DNA of 8,847 bases from JBGLNJ01 sp964353405 (GCA_964353405.1 CAYGWJ010000192.1:1-8847), one strand, 5' to 3'. Shown: positions 1 to 7,005, numbered from the stretch's first letter. The notes: generated by a model not told the origin, from the sequence alone. A program made the numbers and translations.

Positions 1-393
1 GACGGATCAGTCGGGCCGCGTCTGGCCGCGCAACTGGGCATGGCTTATGTGGGTTACGTCTCCGGCGTGACGCCCACGGGCGACGGCGTCAAGGTGCGCA
101 AAGAATACGCGGGCGGACTCATTGCCCAGATGCAAGTCAAGTTGCCGGCGGTGCTGGGCATTCAGGCCGCCGAAAAGCCGCCGCGCTATGTTCCCATCAG
201 CAAAGTCCGCCAGGTGAGCAAGACGGCCAAGCTTGAAGCTCGGCCCGCTGGCGATCTTGATACAGGCAACGGGGCGACGGTAAGCCGCATGTTCAAGCCG
301 GAGACAGGCGCGCACGCCACGATGATTGAAGGGGATGTGGATGAGGTTGCCGATCGGCTGGTCGCCCTATTCAAAGAGCAGGGCGTGCTATAA
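1..393 (+). CDS. etfB: Electron transfer flavoprotein beta subunit, 3' part (5' end outside window)
   Basis: ETF beta pairs with ETF alpha to form a soluble FAD-containing electron carrier. It takes electrons from flavin dehydrogenases such as acyl-CoA dehydrogenases. The frame is open from base 1 and yields the last 130 residues of a protein whose family is usually about 255-265 residues, so roughly half is present. The visible start DGSVGPRLAAQLG matches the nucleotide-binding stretch of ETF beta (family form near D-G-Q-V-G-P). It is followed by the conserved YVSGV strand and by the C-terminal LPAVLGIQ and PRYVPISKVRQ segments typical of the family. The internal ATG at 40 is not a real start, because the homologous sequence continues upstream of it. 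The stop at 391-393 lies 78 bp before etfA, giving the usual beta-alpha gene order. The family call is firm. Whether this is a bifurcating or a simple ETF cannot be told from this half. Confidence 0.93.
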   Translation, partial: DGSVGPRLAAQLGMAYVGYVSGVTPTGDGVKVRKEYAGGLIAQMQVKLPAVLGIQAAEKPPRYVPISKVRQVSKTAKLEARPAGDLDTGNGATVSRMFKPETGAHATMIEGDVDEVADRLVALFKEQGVL

Positions 394-400
394 GCCTGTG

Positions 401-452
401 TTTGTAGTGACGGCTTGAGCCGTCCAAGCGCGACCAGAGTCGCGACTACAAA
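401..452. repeat. 52-bp palindromic element between etfB and etfA, cloverleaf-like
   Basis: The ends are perfect 8-bp inverted repeats, TTTGTAGT (401-408) and ACTACAAA (445-452). Inside are two further perfect stems: GACGGCT/AGCCGTC around a TG loop (409-424), and CGCGAC/GTCGCG around CAGA (429-444). As RNA this would fold into an outer stem closing two adjacent hairpins. It lies 7 bp after the etfB stop and ends 8 bp before the etfA ribosome binding site at 461-465. No T-run follows, so it is not a classical terminator. The form is that of a REP- or MITE-like dispersed repeat. Being dispersed is an inference, since only one copy of this type is in the window. Confidence 0.75.
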
Positions 453-471
453 CGAGTGCGGGAGGACATGA

Positions 472-1446
472 ATGAGCCAGGACGTTTTTGTTATCGTCGA
501 GCACTTGCGCGGCAAGGTCGCTGATATTTCTTACGTGATGCTGGCGGCGGCGCGTGTGATGGCCCAGGCGACCGGCGGCCAGGTTGTGGCAGTGTTGCTA
601 GGGAATAATGCAGCCGGGCTGGCGGACAATCTGGCCGCCGACCGCGTGTTGTACGTCGAACATCCGGCGTTATCCGATTTCACTTCGGCGGCCTATCAAA
701 CTGTTTTGGATGGCCTGCTACGTGAGCAGGCTCCGCGCGCGGCGCTGCTGGGCGATACTTCGATGGGCGGCGATGTGGCAGCGTGGCTGGCCGCGCGATT
801 GGCGTGGCCGCTGGTCAGCTCGTGCCGGAGTATGGGCGCAGAAGGCGATGCGCTCAAGTTTGTCAGCCAGACCTGCGGCGGCAAGATCATGGCCGAAGGC
901 GATCTGCCCGGCCCATCGGCGTTGGTGATGATGGTGCCCGGCGGATATAAACCGGAGCAGGGCCAGAGCGCGCAAGCGCCACAGGTAACGCAGGTGATGG
1001 CTCCGTCGCTCGAGGGTCTGCGCGTGACCGTTGATAGCTATATCGAGCCGGACACGAGCGATGTAGACATTTCCAGGGAGCCGGTGCTCGTCTCGGTCGG
1101 GCGCGGCATCCAGATCCAGGACAACATTGGAATGGCCGAAGAACTGGCGCAGGCGCTAGGGTGCGCCGTATGTGGGTCTCGCCCGGTGGTGGATCAGGGC
1201 TGGCTGCCGACGACCCGCCTGGTGGGCAAATCGGGCAAGAGCGTCAAGCCCAAGCTGTACCTGGCGCTGGGCATCAGCGGCGCGCCGGAGCACACTGAAG
1301 GCATCGGCGGCAGCGAGCTGATTGTGGCCGTCAACACGGATCCCGCCGCGCCGATCTTTGATGTCGCCCAGTATGGCACGACGGCCGATCTGCTCGACCT
1401 GGTGCCCGTGTTGATCGAAAAGATTCAAGCCGCCAAAGGCGGCTAG
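472..1446 (+). CDS. etfA: Electron transfer flavoprotein alpha subunit
   Basis: ETF alpha carries most of the FAD site of the ETF heterodimer. The protein has 324 residues, which is normal length. The N-terminal half (about 1-190) is the alpha/beta domain, opening with the typical VFVIVEHLRGKVADISYVML strand and helix. The C-terminal FAD domain (about 205-320) is clear: LVSVGRGI, then CGSRPVVDQGWLP, LVGKSGK, LYLALGISGAPEH (the family ISGA-x-x-H flavin loop) and IVAVNTDPAAPIF. The ATG at 472 is chosen because a GGAGG at 461-465 lies six bases ahead. The ATG at 468 is in another frame. It forms one operon with etfB upstream and the membrane Fe-S oxidoreductase 74 bp downstream. The product should be cytoplasmic and dock on the membrane oxidoreductase. 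A small deviation is Cys-Gly in CGSRP, where many homologues have Gly-Ala or Gly-Cys. Confidence 0.95.
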   Translation: MSQDVFVIVEHLRGKVADISYVMLAAARVMAQATGGQVVAVLLGNNAAGLADNLAADRVLYVEHPALSDFTSAAYQTVLDGLLREQAPRAALLGDTSMGGDVAAWLAARLAWPLVSSCRSMGAEGDALKFVSQTCGGKIMAEGDLPGPSALVMMVPGGYKPEQGQSAQAPQVTQVMAPSLEGLRVTVDSYIEPDTSDVDISREPVLVSVGRGIQIQDNIGMAEELAQALGCAVCGSRPVVDQGWLPTTRLVGKSGKSVKPKLYLALGISGAPEHTEGIGGSELIVAVNTDPAAPIFDVAQYGTTADLLDLVPVLIEKIQAAKGG

Positions 1447-1458
1447 CAAGTTTTTCAG

Positions 1459-1502
1459 GCGGGCCTCCCCAAGCCCGCAGCCGATGCATCCCAATGCATC
1501 GG
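1459..1502 (+). promoter_or_regulatory. Two tandem hairpins in the etfA-oxidoreductase gap
   Basis: The first stem is GCGGGC (1459-1464) with GCCCGC (1473-1478), loop of 8. The second is a perfect 9-bp stem, CCGATGCAT (1481-1489) with ATGCATCGG (1494-1502), loop CCCA. The second stem ends 6 bases before the ribosome binding site of the next gene. Neither stem is followed by a T-run, so intrinsic termination is unlikely. Roles in mRNA processing, 3'-end protection of the etfBA message or translational control are possible; none is shown. Confidence 0.6.
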
Positions 1503-1508
1503 ATACGC

Positions 1509-1513
1509 GAGGG
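1509..1513 (+). promoter_or_regulatory. Ribosome binding site that sets the oxidoreductase start
   Basis: GAGGG lies 7 bases before the ATG at 1521. The earlier in-frame ATG at 1494 falls inside the 3' arm of the hairpin at 1481-1502 and has no purine-rich site ahead of it, so 1521 is the better start. Confidence 0.75.
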
Positions 1514-1520
1514 AAACATC

Positions 1521-3596
1521 ATGCCACATCGTCCAGACTTTTGGGGTATTCCGGCTGAATGGAATCCGGCCCTGTGGGTCTATTCCATCATGTTCCTGGC
1601 TGCGTTTGTCATGTTCTTCCGCTTCTATCAACATGCCAGGCTCTGGCGGAAGATTGGCCGGCCCGAAGTGCGTTGGGATCGTCCCGGCCAGCGCGTGAGC
1701 CTGCTCATCAAATACTGGATCGCTCAATTGCGCGTGTTGGGCCAGCGCTACCCGGGCATTATGCACGTGGCGATAGCGTGGGCATTCTTTGTATTCTTTA
1801 TCGGCACGACGCTCGCCGCGATTGACGGTCACCTCTTCCAGCTTTTCCAACTCTTGGGCAACCAGCAGGCCATCGCCGACCCGGAGGCGTTCAAGTTCCT
1901 CAAGGGCGGCATCTATTTGGTGTACAAGCTCGTGCTGGACACGTTCACCGTGGCCTTTCTGGTTGGCGCGGGCATGGCGGTGTACCGGCGCTATGTCCAA
2001 AAGCCGAGCCGGTTGACGCTGGACTCGCGTTTTACATTTTCGCTCGTGCTGATCATTGTGATTGTTCTGGGCGGGCTGATCACCGAGTCGCTGCGTTTGG
2101 CTGCCGAGCGACCCTCGTGGGGTTGGTGGGCGCCGGCCGGCTTTTTGTTGGCGCAACTGTGGATGGCGACGGGCGCATCGAGTGAGACGCTCACCGGCTG
2201 GCACATGGCGATTTGGTTCATCCATCTGGGGACGGTTGTCTGGGCGCTGGTCACGCTGCCGGTCGGCACATTGCTGCACGTTCTCACCAGCGCGTTCAAC
2301 ACGTTTTTTGCCAGGCTGGATCGCCCCACTGGCAAACTCGCGCCGGTTCCGCAGAACAAAGAAGGCCAGCCCATCTATGTCAGCACACTGCGTGACCTGA
2401 CGTGGAAGCAATTGCTCGACGGCGATGCCTGCACTGAATGTGGCCGGTGCCAGGAGGCCTGCCCGGCCCATGCGGCGGGCACGCCGCTCAGCCCCAAGCA
2501 GTTGATCCTCAACGTGCGCGACACGTTCCACCAGCACGCTCCGGCGCTGGCGAAATCCAACGGCGCAGACGGCAAGTTGGTCGGCGAGGCAATCAAGGAC
2601 GACGTGCTGTGGTCGTGCACGACGTGCGGCGCGTGCGTCCGCGAGTGCCCGGTGCTGATCGAACATGTGGATGCCATCGTGGACATGCGCCGCTACCTGG
2701 TCAACGAGGGCCGGATGGACGGCATGCTGCAAGAGACGCTTGCCAAGCTGGGCCGCTATGGCAACTCGTTCGGCCAGTCTGACCGCGCGCGCGCCAAGTG
2801 GGCGCAGCCGGTCAAGCCCAAAATCAAGGATGCGCGTAAAGAACCGGTCGAGTACTTGTGGTTTGTTGGCGATTACGCCTCGTACAGTGCGGGGCTGGCC
2901 GAGGTCACCCGCAAGACGGCCGAGGTCTTTCAAAAGGCCGGGCTGGACTATGGCATTTTGTACGAGGCCGAGCGCAACGCGGGCAATGACGTGCGCCGGG
3001 TGGGTGAAGAAGGGTTGTTTGAGATGCTCGTGGAAAAGAACACGGAGGCGTTCGGCAAGAGTCAATTCAAGACGATTGTCACCACAGACCCGCACTCGTA
3101 CAACACCCTCAGGCACGAGTATCCCTCAAATGACAATGGGCGATACCCGATTTTGCATTACGCCGAACTGCTCGATCAGTTGATTGACGAGGGCAAGCTC
3201 AAGTTCAGCAAGAAACTCGGCTACAAGGTGACGTATCACGATCCGTGTTACCTGGGCCGCTACAACGGCATTTATGATGCGCCGCGCCGGGTGATTCAGG
3301 CGACGGGCTGCGAGTTGATCGAGATGCCCCGCCACGGCGACCAGTCTTTTTGCTGCGGCGCGGGCGGCGGGCGCATCTGGATGGACGAGGGCACGCTCAA
3401 GGAGCGTCCCAGCGAGTCGCGCATCCGCGAGGCGGTCGCACTCGCTGGCGTGACGGCTTTTGTCGTCGCCTGTCCAAAGGACATTACCATGTATCGCGAC
3501 GCGGTCAAAACGACCGGGCAAGAGAATCGCCTGGTGGTCAAAGACCTCATCGAGCTCGTGCACGAAGCGATGTTGGGAGATGGCGCGCAAAATTGA
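1521..3596 (+). CDS. Membrane Fe-S oxidoreductase, probable ETF:(mena)quinone oxidoreductase (HdrD/DUF224-type)
   Basis: This 691-residue integral membrane protein probably takes electrons from the ETF encoded just upstream and reduces quinone. Residues about 17-260 hold roughly six hydrophobic segments (near 17-35, 82-102, 138-155, 172-190, 203-217, 228-260) resembling a NarI-type cytochrome b. Candidate haem ligands are H82, H228, H235 and H253. Two ferredoxin motifs follow: C304-x2-C307-x2-C310-x3-C314 and C366-x2-C369-x2-C372-x3-C376. The C-terminus has two CCG-type (HdrB/D) domains. The second keeps C576, C611-C612 and C651, with the paired cysteines in FCCGAGGG. The first (about 445-535) has lost its cysteines: GDYAS, NAGND and TTDPHSYN stand where GCxxS, CxGD and TTCPHCFN occur in relatives. 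The same etfBA-oxidoreductase order is known from fatty-acid oxidisers such as Syntrophomonas, where the enzyme is called EMO. The assignment of function rests on that context. Its 3' end overlaps the kinase gene by 17 bp. Confidence 0.88.
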   Translation: MPHRPDFWGIPAEWNPALWVYSIMFLAAFVMFFRFYQHARLWRKIGRPEVRWDRPGQRVSLLIKYWIAQLRVLGQRYPGIMHVAIAWAFFVFFIGTTLAAIDGHLFQLFQLLGNQQAIADPEAFKFLKGGIYLVYKLVLDTFTVAFLVGAGMAVYRRYVQKPSRLTLDSRFTFSLVLIIVIVLGGLITESLRLAAERPSWGWWAPAGFLLAQLWMATGASSETLTGWHMAIWFIHLGTVVWALVTLPVGTLLHVLTSAFNTFFARLDRPTGKLAPVPQNKEGQPIYVSTLRDLTWKQLLDGDACTECGRCQEACPAHAAGTPLSPKQLILNVRDTFHQHAPALAKSNGADGKLVGEAIKDDVLWSCTTCGACVRECPVLIEHVDAIVDMRRYLVNEGRMDGMLQETLAKLGRYGNSFGQSDRARAKWAQPVKPKIKDARKEPVEYLWFVGDYASYSAGLAEVTRKTAEVFQKAGLDYGILYEAERNAGNDVRRVGEEGLFEMLVEKNTEAFGKSQFKTIVTTDPHSYNTLRHEYPSNDNGRYPILHYAELLDQLIDEGKLKFSKKLGYKVTYHDPCYLGRYNGIYDAPRRVIQATGCELIEMPRHGDQSFCCGAGGGRIWMDEGTLKERPSESRIREAVALAGVTAFVVACPKDITMYRDAVKTTGQENRLVVKDLIELVHEAMLGDGAQN

Positions 3597-5535
3597 TTTC
3601 GCCCGCGTACGCGAGGTCCGAGTACCCATCGCGACCAAGCTCATCCTGAGTTTTTTGCTGATCATCGCCATCATCAGCGTTGTCTTTATCGTGGCGGGGA
3701 TTCAGCTTATCGGCAATCGCGTTGTCAAAGAAGCTCAAGAGCGGGTACAGCTTGATCTGAATTCGGCTCGAGAGATTTACCTGAGCCGGCTGGGCCGCAC
3801 CAACGATGTGGTTCGGTTGACGGCGGACAAATTCCTCTTAAAAGATGCTTTGTTGTCAGGCAAGGCTCAACAAGCCGCCGAAGTAGTGGCGCAGGTAGCG
3901 CACAAAGAAGGACTCGACCTATTGACCGTCACCGACCGCACTGGCACTGTTTTTGCGCGAGCCGCCAACGCGGGCCACGTGGGCGATGACAAAAGCCAGG
4001 ATGACCTGGTCAGAGCGGTGCTTGGACGAAAAGAAGCTGTCGTGGCAGCGTCCATCGTCTCCGCCCAAGATTTACAAAGAGAGTCACCTGCGCTGGTCGG
4101 GCAGGCCTTTTTCAAGTTTATCGAGACGCCCAGGGCTCGGGTCAGGCCGGAAACGGAAGAGACGTCCGGCATGCTGCTCAAGGCCGCAGCTCCCGTCTTG
4201 GACGATGAAAATAATCTGATTGGCGTTCTATATGGCGGCGTGCTGCTGAATCGGAATTTTGAGATCGTTGACAAGATCAAGCAGACCGTTTTTCAAGATG
4301 TGCAATATGACGGCAAACAACTGGGGACGGCGACGATTTTTCAGGACGACGTGCGGATTTCGACGAACGTCAGAAACCTGGATGGAACGAGAGCCGTCGG
4401 CACGCGCGTTGCGGAGGATGTTTACAACCAAGTCGTCGGAGCCGGCCAGCCCTGGATAGGGCGAGCCTTTGTGGTGAATGCCTGGTATATCACGGCCTAC
4501 GAGCCGATCCGGAACATTAACAACGAAATAGTCGGTATTTTGTACGTTGGAGTCTTGGAACAAAAATACGTGGACATCAGGACGCAAACCGTTTTGGTGT
4601 TCCTGGTCATCGCGCTCGTCGGCGTGCTTGTGTCGGTAGCGCTGTCCTACTATGTTTCCCGCCGGCTTTCGGGAGGCATCCAACAACTGGTATCGGTCTC
4701 GGAATCCATCACGCATGGCAACCTGGATGTCCGGGCCAACGTCAGGTCTCGCGATGAATTGAAGGATCTCTCGGACGCTTTTAATACGATGGCATCAGCG
4801 CTGCAAGACCGTGATGAGAAGCTGAAACAGTTCGCCATGAAAAAGATCATAGAGTCCGAGCGGCTGGCGCTCATCGGCCAACTGGCGGCGAACGTGGCGC
4901 ATGAACTCAACAACCCCTTGCAGGGGATTGTCACCTATTCTCGTTTGCTTCTGGAGAGACTGCCCGACCCTGACCCGTCGAGGCCGTTCATTCAAAAGAT
5001 CGTCAGCCAGGCCGACCGCTCCAGAAACATTATTCGCGGGCTGTTGGACTTTTCGCGGCAGAGAACGCCCAACCGGCTGCCCTCGGGCGTCAACAAAGTC
5101 TTGCGCGAGTGCGTCGCTTTGGTCGAAGATCAAGCGTCATTTCAGAATATCGAACTCGTCCAAGACCTGCAAGATGGCTTGCCGCCGGTCGTCGTTGACC
5201 CTTCGCAGATTCAGCAGGTGTTTATCAACATGATGGTCAATGCCGCCGAAGCGATGGAGAGCGGCGGGCGGCTGTCACTGTCAACTCGCTTCGATGCGGA
5301 GCAAGCCGACGGGTTCGTTCAGGTGATATTTGCGGACACCGGCCGCGGGATCAGCGAAGAGAATATGGAGCACATCTTTGATCCCTTTTTTACCACCAAA
5401 GAGACCGGGCATGGCGTCGGGTTGGGATTAGCGATCAGTTACGGGATCATCAAAGAGCACCAGGGCACGATTGCAGTGCAGAGCGAGTTGGGCAAGGAGA
5501 CGACCTTTACCATCTCGCTGCCGGTCGCCCGGTAG
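3580..5535 (+). CDS. Membrane sensor histidine kinase with Cache-type sensor, HAMP, HisKA and HATPase
   Basis: This is a 651-residue sensor kinase. TM1 is about residues 21-43 and TM2 about 336-358, bracketing an extracytoplasmic sensor of some 290 residues. The sensor looks like a double Cache domain: it contains two similar strand units, ENNLIGVLYGGVL (210-222) and NNEIVGILYVGVL (314-326). HAMP follows (about 359-412). The HisKA phosphoacceptor is H441 in AHELNNPLQG. The ATPase has an N-box with N550 and N554, DTGRGI (586-591), FDPFFTTKE (600-608) and the G-rich loop GHGVGLGL (610-617). The ATG at 3580 is chosen because TM1 follows it naturally. The frame stays open back to 3460, but that upstream stretch only shadows the oxidoreductase gene. 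TGGGAG directly abuts the ATG, so the start probably depends on translational coupling with the overlapping upstream gene. Cache domains usually bind small molecules such as carboxylates; the ligand here is unknown. Confidence 0.9.
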   Translation: MARKIDFARVREVRVPIATKLILSFLLIIAIISVVFIVAGIQLIGNRVVKEAQERVQLDLNSAREIYLSRLGRTNDVVRLTADKFLLKDALLSGKAQQAAEVVAQVAHKEGLDLLTVTDRTGTVFARAANAGHVGDDKSQDDLVRAVLGRKEAVVAASIVSAQDLQRESPALVGQAFFKFIETPRARVRPETEETSGMLLKAAAPVLDDENNLIGVLYGGVLLNRNFEIVDKIKQTVFQDVQYDGKQLGTATIFQDDVRISTNVRNLDGTRAVGTRVAEDVYNQVVGAGQPWIGRAFVVNAWYITAYEPIRNINNEIVGILYVGVLEQKYVDIRTQTVLVFLVIALVGVLVSVALSYYVSRRLSGGIQQLVSVSESITHGNLDVRANVRSRDELKDLSDAFNTMASALQDRDEKLKQFAMKKIIESERLALIGQLAANVAHELNNPLQGIVTYSRLLLERLPDPDPSRPFIQKIVSQADRSRNIIRGLLDFSRQRTPNRLPSGVNKVLRECVALVEDQASFQNIELVQDLQDGLPPVVVDPSQIQQVFINMMVNAAEAMESGGRLSLSTRFDAEQADGFVQVIFADTGRGISEENMEHIFDPFFTTKETGHGVGLGLAISYGIIKEHQGTIAVQSELGKETTFTISLPVAR

Positions 5536-5572
5536 GGGCGCGGTGACCGCGCCCGTACATGTCGCCCGTACA
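5531..5572. repeat. Short GC-rich palindrome at the kinase stop codon, with a 10-bp direct repeat
   Basis: A perfect 8-bp stem, GGGCGCGG (5536-5543) and CCGCGCCC (5547-5554), has a 3-base centre TGA. It starts right after the kinase stop TAG (5533-5535). CGCCCGTACA occurs twice, at 5550-5559 and 5563-5572, a 13-bp tandem step that looks like slippage. No T-run follows. It resembles small dispersed GC palindromes found between genes in GC-rich genomes, which is an inference from style. Confidence 0.6.
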
Positions 5573-6680
5573 GCGGCAAAGAGAGTACAGGTTGGAAAAC
5601 AAGATTCTCATCATTGACGACGAAGAAGTTGTCCTGGATTCCTGCACGCTGATCCTGGAGGGCAGCGGCTATCCCCTCGCCACGGCGACGAACGGGACGC
5701 AGGGCTTGGAACTCTTGCAGGAATTCCTGCCCGACCTCGTGTTCGTTGACTTGAAGATGCCGGGCCTGTCGGGCTTTGAGGTGCTGGAGCGCATCCGCAC
5801 GCTTGATCCCAACATTGTGACCATCGTCATCACCGGCTTTGCCACGGTTAGCTCGGCGGTGGACGCGATGAAGCAGGGGGCGTACGATTTTCTGCCCAAG
5901 CCTTTCACGCCGGACGAATTTCGTCTGATCGTCCAGCGCGGGTTCGAAAAGCGCAAGCTGGTGTTGGAGGCGATCGCCCTGCGCCGCGAAAAAGAGATGC
6001 TGCGGGAGCAATTTGCCGCCATCATCTCGCACGAGGTGCGCAGCCCGCTCGGCGCGATCCAGCAAAGCCTGATGGCGTTGCAGATGGAGGTTGCGGACCG
6101 GCTGGACGAGGATCAAAAGAAACGTTTGGAGCGGCTCAAGGTTCGCATGGACGATCTGCTCAAGCTCATTCAGACCTGGCTGCGCGTGATGTCTGTAGAT
6201 GCGAACAAGCTCCGCGAGACGTTCAAGCCCGTGTCCGTGCCGGAGGTGGTCACCAAGGCCATTGAGACGGTTCAGCCGCAAGCCGTGCGCAAGGACATTG
6301 AAATTGTCACTTTCGCTCCGCCGTTGAGTCCGGTGAACGGCGACGAGGGGACGCTGGTCGAGACGCTGGTCAATCTCTTGAACAACGCGGTCAAGTATTC
6401 GCCTGTGAGCAGCCAGGTCGTGGTCAAGACCGAAGAAAAAGAGGGCGAGATTTTGCTCTCGGTGGCCGATACCGGCATCGGCATCCCGAAGGATGAACTG
6501 CCTTTTATTTTTGAAGACATGTACGTGGGTAAAAGTGGTCAGAAGGTCGAAAAGAGCAGCGGGTTTGGATTAGCCATCACGCGGCGCATTGTGGAAGCGC
6601 ACGGCGGGACGGTCGCAGTCGAAAGCGAATCGGGCAAAGGCAGCACGTTTACGATCCGGTTGCCGGCGCTCAAGTCATGA
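5559..6680 (+). CDS. Soluble hybrid: receiver domain fused to HisKA-HATPase histidine kinase
   Basis: The predicted 373-residue cytoplasmic protein has an N-terminal receiver and a C-terminal kinase, the reverse of the common hybrid order. In the receiver (about 15-130), the acidic pocket is D20, D21 and E22, the phosphoacceptor D64 (VFVDLKMPG), the switch T92 (ITGFA) and the lysine K114 (KPF). In the kinase, the phosphoacceptor is H158 in SHEVRSPLGA, the N-box is NLLNNAVKYSP (272-282), then DTGIGI (304-309) and a G2-like SSGFGLAI (333-340). No membrane segment is visible. The upstream Cache kinase could phosphorylate D64 and so control the kinase activity of this protein; that is inferred from adjacency. 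The ATG at 5559 lies inside a repeated GC-rich sequence. TTG at 5592 (residue 12, before ENKILIIDDEE), with AAAGAGAG ahead, is an attractive alternative start giving 362 residues. The 3' end has a diverged second copy at 7350-7421. Confidence 0.88.
   Translation: MSPVQRQREYRLENKILIIDDEEVVLDSCTLILEGSGYPLATATNGTQGLELLQEFLPDLVFVDLKMPGLSGFEVLERIRTLDPNIVTIVITGFATVSSAVDAMKQGAYDFLPKPFTPDEFRLIVQRGFEKRKLVLEAIALRREKEMLREQFAAIISHEVRSPLGAIQQSLMALQMEVADRLDEDQKKRLERLKVRMDDLLKLIQTWLRVMSVDANKLRETFKPVSVPEVVTKAIETVQPQAVRKDIEIVTFAPPLSPVNGDEGTLVETLVNLLNNAVKYSPVSSQVVVKTEEKEGEILLSVADTGIGIPKDELPFIFEDMYVGKSGQKVEKSSGFGLAITRRIVEAHGGTVAVESESGKGSTFTIRLPALKS
6603..6674 (+). repeat. Kinase gene tail, left copy of a direct repeat bracketing higBA
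   Basis: These 24 codons at the end of the hybrid kinase gene match 7350-7421 at 60 of 72 bases. Differences are mostly third-position, and only two change the residue (Ser to Leu, Ser to Gly). The longest shared run is ACGATCCGGTTGCC. The two copies enclose the complete toxin-antitoxin module. Confidence 0.85.
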
Positions 6681-6685
6681 GCGGC

Positions 6686-6715
6686 TTGACAATAGTAGCG
6701 CGACGCGCTATTATT
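6686..6715 (+). promoter_or_regulatory. higBA promoter with overlapping operator palindrome
   Basis: The consensus -35 TTGACA (6686-6691) and the -10 TATTAT (6709-6714) are separated by exactly 17 bp. A 25-bp palindrome covers the spacer and the -10: AATAGTAGCGCG (6691-6702), a central A, and CGCGCTATTATT (6704-6715), matching at 11 of 12 positions. This is the expected place for HigA or HigBA autorepression. The predicted transcription start, near 6721, lies only about 3 bases before the toxin ATG. Confidence 0.8.
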
Positions 6716-6723
6716 GACGTGTC

Positions 6724-7005
6724 ATGATAAAGTCTTTCCGTGACAAGGAAACCGAGCGGCTCTTTCAACGCCATTTTTCGCGGCGTTTTCCTCCCAGTTT
6801 GCATCGCATCGCCTGGAAGAAACTGGCGATATTGGAGGCGGCCGAACAACTGGATGACCTGCGTGTACCTCCGGGCAATCATCTTGAGAAACTGTCTGGA
6901 AATCGTGAGGGCGAGTATAGCATTCGCATCAATGAGCAATGGCGACTATGTTTTCGGTGGCGCGAGGGGAATGCCTACGACGTCGAGATGACGGATTATC
7001 ATTAG
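6724..7005 (+). CDS. higB: HigB-type toxin (RelE/ParE superfamily mRNA interferase)
   Basis: This 93-residue protein is close to the standard HigB form. It opens with IKSFRDKETERLF, has a central LHRIAWKKLAILEAAEQLDDL and RVPPGNHLEKLSGNREGEYSIRIN, and ends QWRLCFRWREGNAYDVEMTDYH. HigB toxins cut mRNA on the ribosome and are neutralised by HigA binding. The conserved basic and aromatic residues expected in the active region are present (H53, K56, R68, R74, and Y92-H93 at the end). The protein is full length with no sign of inactivation. The ATG at 6724 has no ribosome binding site, and the predicted transcript starts just ahead of it, so translation may be nearly leaderless and weak. Toxin-first order followed by the antitoxin 9 bp later is normal for higBA. 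The module begins 5 bp after the kinase stop codon. Confidence 0.93.
   Translation: MIKSFRDKETERLFQRHFSRRFPPSLHRIAWKKLAILEAAEQLDDLRVPPGNHLEKLSGNREGEYSIRINEQWRLCFRWREGNAYDVEMTDYH

Noticed and set aside
1481..1502. Hairpin as intrinsic terminator of etfBA
   Set aside because: The stem is good but no T-run follows, and the next gene starts 18 bases later in the same direction.
1455..3116. Long open frame on the minus strand (553 codons)
   Set aside because: It is antisense to the oxidoreductase, Arg/Ala/His-rich without recognisable motifs, and arises from GC-rich codon bias on the sense strand.
3460..3579. Upstream extension of the Cache kinase reading frame
   Set aside because: These 40 codons overlap the well-conserved end of the oxidoreductase, look like shadow sequence, and precede a normal start just ahead of TM1.
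5439..6281. Minus-strand open frame of 280 codons
   Set aside because: It is antisense to the end of one kinase and most of the next, with no domain or ribosome binding site.
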